Source: Parvibaculum sp.
GTDB taxonomy: Bacteria; Pseudomonadota; Alphaproteobacteria; Parvibaculales; Parvibaculaceae
DNA: 64,000 nt
Assembly (NCBI GenBank): GCA_019635955.1
Contig: JAHBYL010000008.1
Span: 1-64,000, forward strand
Direction: 5' to 3'
This document shows, one piece after another, positions 1-9,156 of the stretch. Under the pieces are notes generated by a model, which searched no databases, was not told the DNA's origin, and was given only the letters and a program-made list of their open reading frames with translations. Positions within the stretch are counted from its first letter, which is position 1; every line of letters starts with the position of its first letter. A program made the position numbers and the translations under genes.

Positions 1-963
1 ATCGACGAGCTTCATCTCATCGCGGAGCCATTGCACGATCGCACCCGCCATGAAGATCGAACCTTCCAGCGCATAGGTCGTCTCGCCGCCGATGCGGTAG
101 GCGATGGTACCGAGCAGCCGGTTGCGGCTCTCGACGCGCTTCGCGCCCGTGTTCAGCACCGCGAAGCAACCCGTGCCGTAGGTCGATTTCATCAGACCCG
201 GCTCGAAGCACGCTTGGCCAACCGTCGCCGCCTGCTGGTCGCCCGCAACGCCCGCAATCCGGATCGGCTCGCCGAGCAGCTCCTTCGACGTCATGCCGAA
301 ATCTGCGCAGCAATCGAGCACCTCCGGCAGTACGCCGCGCGGAATATCGAAGAGCCTCAGCAGTTCCTCGTCCCACTCATTCGTTTCGATGTTGAAGATG
401 AGCGTCCGCGAGGCATTGGTCGCATCGGTCACGTGCCTCTTGCCGCCGGTCAGATTGTAGATGAGCCACGAGTCGATCGTGCCGAAGCATAGCTCGCCCT
501 TCTCGGCCCGCGCCCGCGCGCCTTCCACATTGTCGAGGAGCCAGCGGAGCTTCGTGCCCGAGAAATATGGATCGAGCAGCAGCCCGGTCTTCGCCTGCAC
601 CAGCGGCTCCTTACCGTCCGCCTTGAGCTTCGCGCAATAATCCGCCGTCCGCCGGTCCTGCCAGACGATGGCGTTATGGACCGGCTTGCCGCTCGCCCGG
701 TCCCAGAGCACCGTCGTCTCGCGCTGGTTGGTAATGCCGATGGCGGCGATATTCGCCGCCGTCGTGCCGCTGGTCAGAACACCCCGGCAGACCTCCAGCG
801 TCGCCGCCCAGATTTCCTCAGCATCATGCTCCACCCAGCCATCGCGCGGGAAAATCTGCCGGAGCTCCTTCTGCCTGACCCGCATGGGCGAGCCCGAATT
901 GTCGAACAGCAGTGCCCGCGTGCTCGTCGTTCCCTGATCGATGGAAAGTATGTAGTCCGCCAT
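1..963 (-). CDS. glpK: Glycerol kinase, N-terminal part (cut by window edge)
   Basis: Glycerol kinase phosphorylates glycerol with ATP to sn-glycerol 3-phosphate in the cytoplasm. Translating the minus strand from the ATG at 961-963 gives 321 codons with no stop before the window edge. The protein opens with the FGGY-kinase phosphate loop [10 protein letters not shown]. It continues through GITNQRET, the substrate-site stretch AIVWQDRRT, and STYGTGCF. A full enzyme is about 500 residues, so roughly the last third lies outside the window. The family assignment is firm. Glycerol-facilitator or regulator neighbours cannot be seen from here. Confidence 0.95.
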   Translation of the reverse strand, partial: MADYILSIDQGTTSTRALLFDNSGSPMRVRQKELRQIFPRDGWVEHDAEEIWAATLEVCRGVLTSGTTAANIAAIGITNQRETTVLWDRASGKPVHNAIVWQDRRTADYCAKLKADGKEPLVQAKTGLLLDPYFSGTKLRWLLDNVEGARARAEKGELCFGTIDSWLIYNLTGGKRHVTDATNASRTLIFNIETNEWDEELLRLFDIPRGVLPEVLDCCADFGMTSKELLGEPIRIAGVAGDQQAATVGQACFEPGLMKSTYGTGCFAVLNTGAKRVESRNRLLGTIAYRIGGETTYALEGSIFMAGAIVQWLRDEMKLVD

Positions 964-996
964 GGGCCTCCCCGTCATTTCGGTCCGGAATCGTGT

Positions 997-1494
997 CTAG
1001 CCTCTTATTCCCTGCTGCGAGGCCGCGAAGAGTGCGTCGAGAGCGAGTGCAAAGATGGAAAGGAAAACGAAGAGCACGATACCGCCAGCAATCCAGGAGA
1101 CACCTCCTTTGCGCGCGAGATATTCAAGACGCTGCGCCTCGTTCATCTCCATGTCATAGGACTTGTCGCAAGTCTTCCATGCCCGCTCCATGATCAGCAT
1201 CTTTCCGGTCATTGCGACCGCAACCGATATGCCTGTCCCCGCCCCTGCGGCACTTGATGGAAGAAACACCACCAGTGCGGCCACAACAGCCACATAGACG
1301 CCGAGATAGAAGTAGAGCTTTCGATAGGCGAGCCAGACCGGGGGTGCAAGGAATGCGCCCCATATAAACCCCACTTTTCGTCGTCCCTTTTCCTTGCTCT
1401 TCCTCAGATATTTCACATAGGCGGCACTGTTCGGCCCCACGAAAGCGGCCATTTGCTCTTCTGTAAGCTGTAACTCTTCCGGTTGATCTCTCAT
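997..1494 (-). CDS. DUF2628-like small membrane protein
   Basis: This is a protein of about 165 residues with no known activity. A soluble acidic N-terminus is followed by a basic stretch and the motif FIWGAFLAPPVWLAYRK, which resembles DUF2628 proteins. Hydrophobic segments follow near residues 60-80 and 85-105, with another near the C-terminus, so it is probably an inner-membrane protein. I chose the ATG at 1492-1494 because a purine-rich AAGGGGGGG stretch sits just before it; an in-frame ATG ten codons upstream lacks this. It faces away from moaA, so the two genes probably have separate promoters in the short gap. Confidence 0.7.
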   Translation of the reverse strand: MRDQPEELQLTEEQMAAFVGPNSAAYVKYLRKSKEKGRRKVGFIWGAFLAPPVWLAYRKLYFYLGVYVAVVAALVVFLPSSAAGAGTGISVAVAMTGKMLIMERAWKTCDKSYDMEMNEAQRLEYLARKGGVSWIAGGIVLFVFLSIFALALDALFAASQQGIRG

Positions 1495-1601
1495 GATCCC
1501 CCCCTTTCGATTCCCCAGGGGCATGATGGCAGAAGATGAAGCAGGAAAACCACTCCCGATCAGGGGGCGAAATTTCGCTGACCCGATGCTATATTCCGGT
1601 C

Positions 1602-2624
1602 ATGGACATGGACCGCCCTGCAGCAAAGCCGGAAATGATCGACCCCTTCGGGCGGACGGTTTCCTATCTGCGCGTCTCGGTGACCGACCGCTGCGACTTC
1701 CGCTGTGTCTATTGCATGTCCGAACATATGAGCTTCCTGCCGAAAGCCGATCTGCTGACGCTCGAGGAGCTCGACCGCCTCTGCTCCGCCTTCATCGCCA
1801 AGGGCGTCCGCAAGCTCCGCCTCACGGGCGGTGAGCCGCTGGTACGCCGCGATGTCATGGTGCTGATCCGCGCGCTCGGCCGCCACCTCGAAACCGGTGC
1901 GCTTGACGAATTGACGCTGACGACGAATGGCAGCCAGCTCGCCCGCTATGCGGGCGACCTCTTCGCCGCCGGCATCCGCCGCATCAATGTCTCCATCGAC
2001 ACGCTTGATGAAGTCCGCTTTCAGGAGATTACGCGCTGGGGCCGTCTCCCCCAGGTGCTGGAGGGCATCGCCGCTGCAAGGCGCGCCGGGCTCAAGGTGA
2101 AAATCAACACCGTCGCGCTGAAAGGCGTCAATGAGGCGGAAATTCCCTCGCTCATCGAATGGGCGCATGGCGAAGGGCATGATCTCACGTTGATCGAAAC
2201 CATGCCCATGGGCGATATCGACGGCGACCGCACGGATCAATATCTGCCGCTGTCCGAAGTCCGCCGCTCTCTTGCAGAGCGTTGGACGTTGGACGATCTC
2301 GCCGAGCGCACAGGCGGCCCCGCACGCTATGTCCGCGTGAAGGAAACCGGCGGCAAGCTCGGTTTCATCACGCCACTCACTCATAATTTTTGCGAAAGCT
2401 GCAATCGCGTCCGCCTCACCTGCACAGGCACACTCTATATGTGTCTCGGTCAGGAAGATGCGGCGGACCTGCGGGCGCCGCTTCGCGCCAGCGCAAGCGA
2501 CGACCTTCTTCACGCCGCCATCGACGAAGCGATCGGCCGCAAGCCCAAGGGCCATGATTTCGTCATCGACCGCGCCCGCAGCCGCCCCGCCGTGCCGCGC
2601 CACATGTCGCTCACTGGCGGCTGA
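1602..2624 (+). CDS. moaA: GTP 3',8-cyclase (molybdenum cofactor biosynthesis)
   Basis: MoaA is a radical-SAM enzyme. With MoaC it converts GTP to cyclic pyranopterin monophosphate, the first step of molybdenum cofactor synthesis. The N-terminal CxxxCxxC cluster motif is C31, C35 and C38 (CDFRCVYC) and is followed by the SAM-binding LRLTGGEP. A second C-terminal cluster motif is visible in [12 protein letters not shown], with a later Cys. The protein ends in the conserved Gly-Gly tail. The reading frame is also open from an ATG at 1536, but a start at 1602 gives 340 residues, the normal family length. No other Moco gene is next to it. Confidence 0.95.
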   Translation: MDMDRPAAKPEMIDPFGRTVSYLRVSVTDRCDFRCVYCMSEHMSFLPKADLLTLEELDRLCSAFIAKGVRKLRLTGGEPLVRRDVMVLIRALGRHLETGALDELTLTTNGSQLARYAGDLFAAGIRRINVSIDTLDEVRFQEITRWGRLPQVLEGIAAARRAGLKVKINTVALKGVNEAEIPSLIEWAHGEGHDLTLIETMPMGDIDGDRTDQYLPLSEVRRSLAERWTLDDLAERTGGPARYVRVKETGGKLGFITPLTHNFCESCNRVRLTCTGTLYMCLGQEDAADLRAPLRASASDDLLHAAIDEAIGRKPKGHDFVIDRARSRPAVPRHMSLTGG

Positions 2625-2627
2625 GCC

Positions 2628-2969
2628 TCACCCTTCCGTCTGCTCCCTCGCCCACTCAAGATAATCCTCGTTCCCGCTGAGGATCGGCAGCACCAGCAGG
2701 GCCGGCACTTCATAAGGGTGAAGCGCCCGAAGCCGCGCCATCGCCTTCTCCGTCAGCGCCGCCCGCGTCTTGATGAAGACAGCCGCCTCCTCCGCCTTTT
2801 CCACCGTCCCCTTCCATTCGTAGACGGAGCGCATCCCCGGATGAATATTCACACATGCCGCCAGCCGTTCGCGGACCAGCGCTTCCGCCGCCCGCTCGGC
2901 CTCCGCCGCCGAGCCGAAGGTCGAATAGAGGAAGATGAATTCACCCTCCGCTTGCTTATCGCCGCTCAT
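2628..2969 (-). CDS. cutA: Divalent-cation tolerance protein CutA
   Basis: This is a CutA1 family member of 113 residues, close to the usual length of this small trimeric cytoplasmic protein. Diagnostic stretches are the N-terminal STFGSAAEAERAAEALV, AACVNI, VYEWKGTVEKAEE, the beta-strand FIKTRA, and HPYEVPALLVLPI near the end. The family was named from copper-tolerance phenotypes, but its molecular role is still debated. The ATG at 2967-2969 follows a GAGGT-like ribosome site. The gene converges with moaA, with only 3 bases between the stop codons. Confidence 0.93.
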   Translation of the reverse strand: MSGDKQAEGEFIFLYSTFGSAAEAERAAEALVRERLAACVNIHPGMRSVYEWKGTVEKAEEAAVFIKTRAALTEKAMARLRALHPYEVPALLVLPILSGNEDYLEWAREQTEG

Positions 2970-3031
2970 ATGCTTACCTCTGCTGACACTGCGGGGCCCC
3001 GCCCCTACTATGCCAGCGCAAGCAGCGAAAG

Positions 3032-3808
3032 ATGAAGCCGATGAGTTTCGACAAGATCGCCTTCGTGGCGACCGAAATGCCCGAGGCCCAGGCCGCGCTG
3101 GCCCGCCTCAGCGCGCAATACGGCGCCGCTTCGCCCGAAGAGGCCGATGTCATCGTCGCACTGGGCGGCGATGGCCTCATGCTGCAGACGCTTCACGAGC
3201 ATATGAACCGCCGCATCCCGATCTACGGCATGAACAGGGGTTCCGTCGGCTTCCTGATGAATGAATATCGCGACGACACGCTGAAAGAGCGCCTTGCGGC
3301 TGCCGAGCGCGCGACCATCCATCCGCTCAGGATGCGCGCCACGCTAGCCGATGGCAGCCGCCAGGAGGCGCTGGCGATCAACGAAGTCTCACTGCTCAGG
3401 GAAACCTACCAGGCCGCGAAGATCCGCATTTCGATCGACGGCAAGACGCGCATGGAAGAGCTGATCTGCGACGGCGTGCTGGTGGCGACGCCCGCGGGTT
3501 CGACCGCCTACAATCTCTCCGCCCAGGGGCCCATCGTGCCGATCGACGCCGCGCTTCTTGCGCTCACGCCGATCAGCGCCTTCCGCCCCCGCCGCTGGCG
3601 CGGCGCGTTGCTCTCGCATCGGGCGAAAGTGCGCTTCGACATTCTCGAAGCCGAAAAGCGCCCCGTCAGCGCCGTCGCCGACCACACGGAGTTCCGCCGC
3701 GTCCGCGATGTGGAAGTCGAGGAGGACAGCTCCATCGACCTCTACATGCTCTTCGACCCCGACCATGGGCTCGAGGAACGCATCATCACCGAGCAGTTCC
3801 TCTACTGA
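3032..3808 (+). CDS. nadK: NAD kinase
   Basis: NAD kinase transfers a phosphate to NAD+ to make NADP+ in the cytosol. The protein has the catalytic GGDG motif within [16 protein letters not shown]. It also has the NE-S motif ([10 protein letters not shown]), the conserved [20 protein letters not shown] loop and a C-terminal ADHTEFR stretch. At 258 residues it is the compact bacterial form. A second in-frame ATG at 3041 gives [10 protein letters not shown], and many relatives start there, so the true start may be three codons later. The gene diverges from cutA across a 62-base gap. Confidence 0.93.
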   Translation: MKPMSFDKIAFVATEMPEAQAALARLSAQYGAASPEEADVIVALGGDGLMLQTLHEHMNRRIPIYGMNRGSVGFLMNEYRDDTLKERLAAAERATIHPLRMRATLADGSRQEALAINEVSLLRETYQAAKIRISIDGKTRMEELICDGVLVATPAGSTAYNLSAQGPIVPIDAALLALTPISAFRPRRWRGALLSHRAKVRFDILEAEKRPVSAVADHTEFRRVRDVEVEEDSSIDLYMLFDPDHGLEERIITEQFLY

Positions 3809-3820
3809 GCGGCTTCGGCC

Positions 3821-4654
3821 TCAACCGGCCTTCGGCTTCGCCACATTCGCTGCGGAGGAAAGCGGCTCGTCCGTCACGCTGTAGCCCGCTTCCGCCGGAA
3901 TGCGCAGCACAGGCTCGCCCTTCTCGTTCTTCGTCACCTGCGGCTCAACCGTCACCACGGGCGTCTTGCGCGCCGTTTCGATGGCATGGGCCACATTCGG
4001 GCTGCGGCCGACCTTTTCGACATTCATCCGTGTCGGGAAGATGATGGTGCGCGTGCCTGCATCTGCTTCCTGAAGCGCAAGCTGCGGCCGGATCCAGACA
4101 CTGTCGACGGACTCCGACCCGTCATGCACGGCAAGATGATCCTCCGGCGCGCTCGCAAGATAGAAACGCGTATCGAAGCGCTTCGGCATCATGTTCGGCG
4201 TGATCCAGTGCGCAAACGGCGTCAGTGCATCGCCGCAAAGCCGCAGGCCTTCCCGCGCCAGAAATTCCGCGATGCCGATTTCGCCCCGGTTGAGCGGGTC
4301 GCGGTAGTGTTCCAGTTTCTTCAGCCGTCCTGCATCGATCAGCGACCCGGTCTGCTCGCTGCGGGCCAGCAGCACGCCCGATTCCTCGAATGCCTCGCGG
4401 ATCGCTGCCACGCGCATCGAGAATTCCCAGTCGTCGAGTCCTTCCATGCCGTCCGCGCGCTCGCGCACGCCCGGCGCCATGTCGAGCTTGTCCACCTTGC
4501 CGCCCGGAAAAACCAGCGCGCCGCTCGCGAAGTCGATCTGGTGGTGACGCACCACCATGAAGACCTCGAGCCCCTCTGTGCCATCTCGCAACAATAGGAT
4601 CGTCGCCGCCGGAATCAGCGCACTTCCCGCGGGTTTCCCCTGCCCATCCGCCAT
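3821..4654 (-). CDS. Nudix hydrolase with an interrupted Nudix box (NUDT19-like)
   Basis: Nudix enzymes hydrolyse a nucleoside diphosphate linked to another moiety. This 277-residue protein has the opening glycine part of the box (FPGGKVD) and the helical part (REAFEESGVLL). About 30 residues separate them instead of the usual few, as in the NUDT19 subgroup linked to CoA or acyl-CoA hydrolysis. The substrate is not shown by the sequence. The start ATG is preceded by GGGAGG at good spacing. The gene converges with nadK, 12 bases from stop to stop. The last 60 residues are Pro/Glu-rich and less conserved. Confidence 0.8.
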   Translation of the reverse strand: MADGQGKPAGSALIPAATILLLRDGTEGLEVFMVVRHHQIDFASGALVFPGGKVDKLDMAPGVRERADGMEGLDDWEFSMRVAAIREAFEESGVLLARSEQTGSLIDAGRLKKLEHYRDPLNRGEIGIAEFLAREGLRLCGDALTPFAHWITPNMMPKRFDTRFYLASAPEDHLAVHDGSESVDSVWIRPQLALQEADAGTRTIIFPTRMNVEKVGRSPNVAHAIETARKTPVVTVEPQVTKNEKGEPVLRIPAEAGYSVTDEPLSSAANVAKPKAG

Positions 4655-4800
4655 TCAAACCTCCCATTGCATCGAATTCGATGCATCTCGTTCACTCGTT
4701 GGCGACGTTGTCCGCCGCTCGTCTGGCGCGGTTAAGCACTCGGAAAGAGACTCAGGCCAGTCTGAACCTGGTTCAATCGTGCGTACCGCCCGGAAAAGAG

Positions 4801-6030
4801 ATGTACAGCAGTTCCTTTCGTCTGACCAACCGGGACATAGACCTCGCCTTCGAGGCGGGACACCTGTTCCTTGTCTGCCAGCCGAAACTTTGCCTGGCGA
4901 CCGGTGAATCGCTCGGGGCCGAAGCCTATATCCGCTGGGACCATCCCGATTATGGGATGCTTCCGCCCGGGCTCTTTCTTTCCTTTTTCGAACGGCGCGA
5001 ACGTAGCGGCGACCTGACCCGTTTCGTGGCCCGCGCCGCGGCCGACGCAATTTCCTCCTGGCAGAAGGTCGGTCAGAACTGGCCTCTCTCGATCAATCTC
5101 GGCGCTGCCGATCTGGCCGATATGGGCCTGCCCGGCGCTCTCGACGAAATCATGGGCGAGCGCAGCCTCGACCCCGCTCTGCTCACCCTCGAAGTGCCCG
5201 AAGGCGCATTTGCGCGTCACGGCGAGACCGCACAGCAGACGCTCGCCGCCTTCCGCCGTCTCGGCTTCCGCACCGCGCTCGATGGCGGCGGCGCTGTCAT
5301 CGTGCCGGACGACCTCATCACGCTCGAGCATTTCGATGAGGTGAAGATCGGCGGCACGGCGATCATCCAGTTTGCGCGGCGGTTGAAGAATACCGGCCTC
5401 GGTTTTGTCGGCCGGCGTGTCGCGCTCGCCGCATCGCGCGGCCTCGGTGCCACCGCCGTCGGTGTCGAGGATGAGACGACGCTTGCCGCCCTGCCGGGAC
5501 TCGGCTTCACCGCGGCTCAAGGCGCGCACATCGCGCGTCCCGCCTCCCCTGCCGAACTCTATGGCTGGTCCGCTCCGCATCTCGTTCCCGCGCCCGAGCC
5601 GGAAGCCGACTCCGGCGAGCTGATGCTGCTCGAAAATCCCTTGCCGGAGACGAGCGCGGATGAGGAAGCGCAGGAAACCCCGCTCGAACTGACCGATCCA
5701 ATCGTCGAACTCGCATGGGAAGAAGCGGAAGCCTTCATTCCCCGCGAGGAAGTGCGCGGCGTCGCCTGGCGCATCGACCGCGTCTGCCTTTTCCCGGATC
5801 GCCACCTCGTCGCTCTGATCCGGCGCAAACGCGTCCTGCCTCACATGAAAAAGGAAGCCGCGCAGAAGCGCACCCGGCAGAAGTCCATCGCAAAGGCTGC
5901 CGCTGTCGTGAAGAAAGCGGTGCCGGAGGCAAAGCCGGTCCGGCATACGCCGCCGCGGCGCATGCCGAAACGCACCCCCGCCGGCCTCGTCACCCGGCCA
6001 AGCCTCGTGCAATTCGCGCTGGGCTTCTGA
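4801..6030 (+). CDS. Degenerate EAL-domain protein with a basic C-terminal tail
   Basis: EAL proteins hydrolyse cyclic di-GMP, but this one looks catalytically dead. Residues 8-250 follow the EAL fold. The signature EALxR reads EAYIR. The Asn in SINLGAADL, the Glu in LEVPEGAF, the Lys in EVKIG and a late Glu (GVEDE) are kept. The DDFGTG loop is replaced by DGGGAV, losing the second metal-binding Asp. A 150-residue tail follows, acidic first and then strongly Lys/Arg/Pro/Ala-rich. The start at 4801 has GGAAAAGAG just upstream; an earlier in-frame ATG at 4681 is less likely. The role is probably c-di-GMP binding or protein-protein signalling, which is inference. Confidence 0.75.
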   Translation: MYSSSFRLTNRDIDLAFEAGHLFLVCQPKLCLATGESLGAEAYIRWDHPDYGMLPPGLFLSFFERRERSGDLTRFVARAAADAISSWQKVGQNWPLSINLGAADLADMGLPGALDEIMGERSLDPALLTLEVPEGAFARHGETAQQTLAAFRRLGFRTALDGGGAVIVPDDLITLEHFDEVKIGGTAIIQFARRLKNTGLGFVGRRVALAASRGLGATAVGVEDETTLAALPGLGFTAAQGAHIARPASPAELYGWSAPHLVPAPEPEADSGELMLLENPLPETSADEEAQETPLELTDPIVELAWEEAEAFIPREEVRGVAWRIDRVCLFPDRHLVALIRRKRVLPHMKKEAAQKRTRQKSIAKAAAVVKKAVPEAKPVRHTPPRRMPKRTPAGLVTRPSLVQFALGF

Positions 6031-6045
6031 GAACGCGCTCGCGCG

Positions 6046-7257
6046 TCACACCCGCTCGATCACCGTGGCAATGCCCTGCCCGACGCCGATGCACATGGTG
6101 CAGAGCGCATAGCGGCCCTGCCGCTTTTCAAGCTCATACATCGCCGTCGTCACGAGCCGTGCACCGCTCATGCCGAGCGGGTGACCAAGCGCAATGGCGC
6201 CGCCATTCGGATTCACATGCTCCGCGTCGTCGGAAAGTCCGAGATCGCGCATCACGGCAAGGCCCTGCGAGGCAAAGGCCTCGTTGAGCTCGATCACGTC
6301 GATATCGCCGATATTGAGACCCGTCTTTTCCAGCACCTTTCGCGTTGCAGGCGCCGGGCCGATGCCCATGATGCGCGGCGGCACGCCCGCGGTCGCCATC
6401 GCCACGATGCGTGCGCGAGGGCGAAGCCCGTTCGCTTCCGCCGCTTCCGCCGAAGCAAGAACCAGCGCACAGGCGCCGTCGTTCACGCCCGACGCATTGC
6501 CGGCCGTCACCGTGCCGCCTTCGCGGAACGGCGCCTTGAGCTTCGCAAGCGCCTCGAGCGTCGTATCGGGCCGCGGGTGCTCATCCTCGCTCACCACCGT
6601 CTCGCCCTTCCGGCTCGCAATCGTTACCGGCACGATCTCGCTCGCAAGGCGTCCGGAAGCCATCGCCGCGCCTGCGCGCTGCTGGCTCCGCCATGCAAAG
6701 GCGTCCTGGTCTTCGCGGGAAATCTGGAAATCCTCGGCCACGTTCTCCGCCGTCTCGGGCATGGAGTCGACGCCATATTGCCGCTTCATCAGCGGATTGA
6801 CGAAACGCCAGCCGATCGTCGTGTCGAAAATCTCTGCCTCGCGCGAAAAGGCGGAGGCCGCCTTGCCCATCACGAAGGGCGCCCGCGACATGCTCTCCAC
6901 GCCACCCGCGATCATCAGCCCGGCCTCGCCCGACTTGATCGCGCGCGCCGCGGTGCCGATCGCATCCATGCCCGAGCCGCAGAGCCGGTTGACCGTCGAA
7001 CCCGGCACGCCGTCCGGAAGCCCCGCCAACAGCGACGACATTCGCGCGACGTTACGGTTGTCCTCGCCCGCCTGATTGGCGCAGCCGAAGATGACGTCGT
7101 CCACCCGCGCCCAGTTCACATCCGGGTTGCGCGCCATCAGGGCCATCAGCGGCACCGCGCCCAGATCGTCCGCGCGCACGCTCGCAAGCGAACCGCCATA
7201 CCGCCCGATTGGCGTGCGGACAGCGTCGCAGATATAGGCTTCCTGATGATGGGTCAT
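6046..7257 (-). CDS. Acetyl-CoA C-acyltransferase, PcaF/3-oxoadipyl-CoA thiolase type
   Basis: This is a thiolase of 403 residues that cleaves (or condenses) 3-oxoacyl-CoA with CoA. The nucleophilic Cys lies in [15 protein letters not shown]. The acid-base His is in [16 protein letters not shown] and the second Cys in [12 protein letters not shown]. The text, including [20 protein letters not shown], is close to PcaF/PaaJ, the thiolases of the beta-ketoadipate and phenylacetate pathways. No other aromatic-pathway gene is adjacent, so a general fatty-acid role is equally possible. The ATG has GGAGAGGAC upstream. It converges with the EAL gene, 15 bases apart. Confidence 0.88.
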   Translation of the reverse strand: MTHHQEAYICDAVRTPIGRYGGSLASVRADDLGAVPLMALMARNPDVNWARVDDVIFGCANQAGEDNRNVARMSSLLAGLPDGVPGSTVNRLCGSGMDAIGTAARAIKSGEAGLMIAGGVESMSRAPFVMGKAASAFSREAEIFDTTIGWRFVNPLMKRQYGVDSMPETAENVAEDFQISREDQDAFAWRSQQRAGAAMASGRLASEIVPVTIASRKGETVVSEDEHPRPDTTLEALAKLKAPFREGGTVTAGNASGVNDGACALVLASAEAAEANGLRPRARIVAMATAGVPPRIMGIGPAPATRKVLEKTGLNIGDIDVIELNEAFASQGLAVMRDLGLSDDAEHVNPNGGAIALGHPLGMSGARLVTTAMYELEKRQGRYALCTMCIGVGQGIATVIERV

Positions 7258-7325
7258 GGGTCGTCCTCTCCTGTATTCCGGAGGGCGAAACCTAGATCAT
7301 TTCATGACGCAGGGGAATTGGGAGA

Positions 7326-8462
7326 TCAGGCGACGTTCTGCTTGCGGACCGCGCCGGGCGTCGCCGCCACACGGGCCAGCTTGTCGATCATGCTGTCGAG
7401 ATCGGCCGCCTCGACCTGCTCGTATATCTCGCGCAAGCCCTCCAGCACATGATGCCGGAAGAGCTCGAGGTCGAGCGAGCCGTCCGAACTGCGCACGGCA
7501 TGATAGGTATCGAGCACCCGCCGGAAGGCGGGATAAAGCGCCTCCGGCATGCCCGCACGGGCATAGACCGCGCGGAAGCCGAGCGCCCCCACATCGTGAA
7601 TGAGCCGCCAGATGCGCTCGTCGGGCACCGCGGTGAGTTCCGCAAACGCCGCCTCGACGAAGCGGATTTCGCCCGAGCAGGCCGCACGCAGGATGAGCGT
7701 TGCCGTGAGCCGGTTGTTTGCGACGAGCTGCTGCGCAAGCGCGCGGAGATCGTTCCGCCCCGTCCGCTTGATCGTGTCGGCGGTCGTCCGCTCGCGCGTC
7801 TGCTCTTCGAGCGTTGCCGCAACGCGGTGATCGACTTCATGCTGCTCGACGAGATAGTCGCGGATCTGTTCCGAAACCATCGCGATAAGACGCTCGACCA
7901 GCAACGCCGGCAGTTCGCCCCGCTTCACGAGTGGCGCGGCGACATCGGCGTCTTCGCCATAGCGCTGCGCCAGCATCGTCGCAGCCGCCTCATTGATGAC
8001 GGCGCCTGAATTGTGAACCAGCGTCAGCACGGCCTTGCGGTCGCCGCGATGCGCAATCGCCTCCGAAACCGGGGCGCCCACTTCGGAGCGGCCTGCAATG
8101 GCGCATTGCTTCGCGGGCGAACCGTAATAGACGAGGCCGACGAGATCCTCATCGGTCAGGACGGGCGACCGCTCGAGAACCGGAATCGCCACCTGGTCGA
8201 TATCACGCGCAAGCTGCAGCACGATGTTGCGCGGCGCGGCCGGATTGTCCGTCAGGCAACGCGCCAGCGACTCGCGCACCGAAACGGCAACGTCATGCAC
8301 GAGATAGCCGAGAATTTCGTGCGCAAGTTCGCGCTCGCGCGGGAGAAGCTCCACCTCCGCGAACTGGCGAGCGACCTTCGCCGCCACCTGTGCCCTTGCG
8401 TTTTCCGACGGGTCCGACAGGAGACGCTCCACATCGGCAATCGTCAGCTTTTCCGAACTCAT
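7326..8462 (-). CDS. DUF2336 domain protein, intact copy
   Basis: This is a 378-residue all-helical protein of the DUF2336 family, which is common in Alphaproteobacteria and has no settled biochemical function. It is built of HEAT-like helical repeats, for example LARCLTDNPAAPRNIVLQL and IPVLERSPVLTDEDLVGLV, followed by a charged C-terminal domain. The ATG at 8460-8462 gives MSSEKLTIADVERLL; an earlier in-frame ATG adds only a Cys-rich stub. A second, truncated copy of the family lies at 19316-20062. No enzyme motif is visible. Confidence 0.8.
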   Translation of the reverse strand: MSSEKLTIADVERLLSDPSENARAQVAAKVARQFAEVELLPRERELAHEILGYLVHDVAVSVRESLARCLTDNPAAPRNIVLQLARDIDQVAIPVLERSPVLTDEDLVGLVYYGSPAKQCAIAGRSEVGAPVSEAIAHRGDRKAVLTLVHNSGAVINEAAATMLAQRYGEDADVAAPLVKRGELPALLVERLIAMVSEQIRDYLVEQHEVDHRVAATLEEQTRERTTADTIKRTGRNDLRALAQQLVANNRLTATLILRAACSGEIRFVEAAFAELTAVPDERIWRLIHDVGALGFRAVYARAGMPEALYPAFRRVLDTYHAVRSSDGSLDLELFRHHVLEGLREIYEQVEAADLDSMIDKLARVAATPGAVRKQNVA

Positions 8463-8579
8463 TTCGGTCCTCGGCCCACACGAGTTGCAGCACACACCGA
8501 ATTGGAGCGCACTTCATTCCAGACTAGGCGAGAACCCTTGCCGAACGGTTTATTCAGCGTCCGGAAAATATTAAGAAAA

Positions 8580-8993
8580 CTAACGATTTACCTTCGTATG
8601 CATGAAGATCGAGACGAGGATCAGTGCCCCGATCACGCTCACATGCTCCGTAGCCGTATGAAAACTGTTAACCTTCTGCGGCCCGTCCGGCATCGCCCAG
8701 AAATTGTGGACGAGGAGAATGGTGAGGAAGGTGAACACGCCAAGCGCGCCTGCCCCGAGCCAGACATAGCGCCCCGAGATCACCAGCGCCGAGCCGATGA
8801 GCTGCGTCGCTGCCGTGGCGATCACTACGAGCGCGGGCTGCGCGAAACCGAGCGAGGAGAATATCTCCACGCTCTCGCCGAAATTGGCAAGGAGGCCGAG
8901 CCCGCTTCCCCAGAACATGAATGTCAGCAACACCCGCGTCGCGATGGCGGTCCCCCGCGCTTCGAGAATGGCCGCAACGAATCCCGGTGTCAT
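8580..8993 (-). CDS. DoxX-like four-helix membrane protein
   Basis: This 137-residue protein has four hydrophobic segments: VLLTFMFWGSGLGLLANF, ALVVIATAATQLIGSALV, GAGALGVFTFLTILLVH, and a last one before HTKVNR. It matches the general pattern of DoxX/DUF4260-like inner-membrane proteins, including the short HNFW region after the third helix. The activity is unknown; some DoxX proteins are tied to redox or quinone functions. The start at 8991-8993 follows GGGGGGATTGAA. It is transcribed toward the DUF2336 gene with about 117 bases between. Confidence 0.65.
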   Translation of the reverse strand: MTPGFVAAILEARGTAIATRVLLTFMFWGSGLGLLANFGESVEIFSSLGFAQPALVVIATAATQLIGSALVISGRYVWLGAGALGVFTFLTILLVHNFWAMPDGPQKVNSFHTATEHVSVIGALILVSIFMHTKVNR

Positions 8994-9156
8994 TTCAATC
9001 CCCCCTGTGGTCCGGGGCCCCCGCCCCTCTGGTATCCACATCCTTCTTTAGCGCAGGGCCCGCCGTCCAGCGCAATCCCGCAGGAACTTTGACTCCCCCG
9101 CCTTTTCATGGATGATCCGCCCCAACAAGAAATTCAGCAAACGGGGACCGGAATCC

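Noticed and set aside
8013-9092. Long open plus-strand frame opposite DUF2336 and the DoxX-like gene
   Set aside because: Its Arg/His/Glu-rich text and the strong minus-strand families under it mark it as a shadow.
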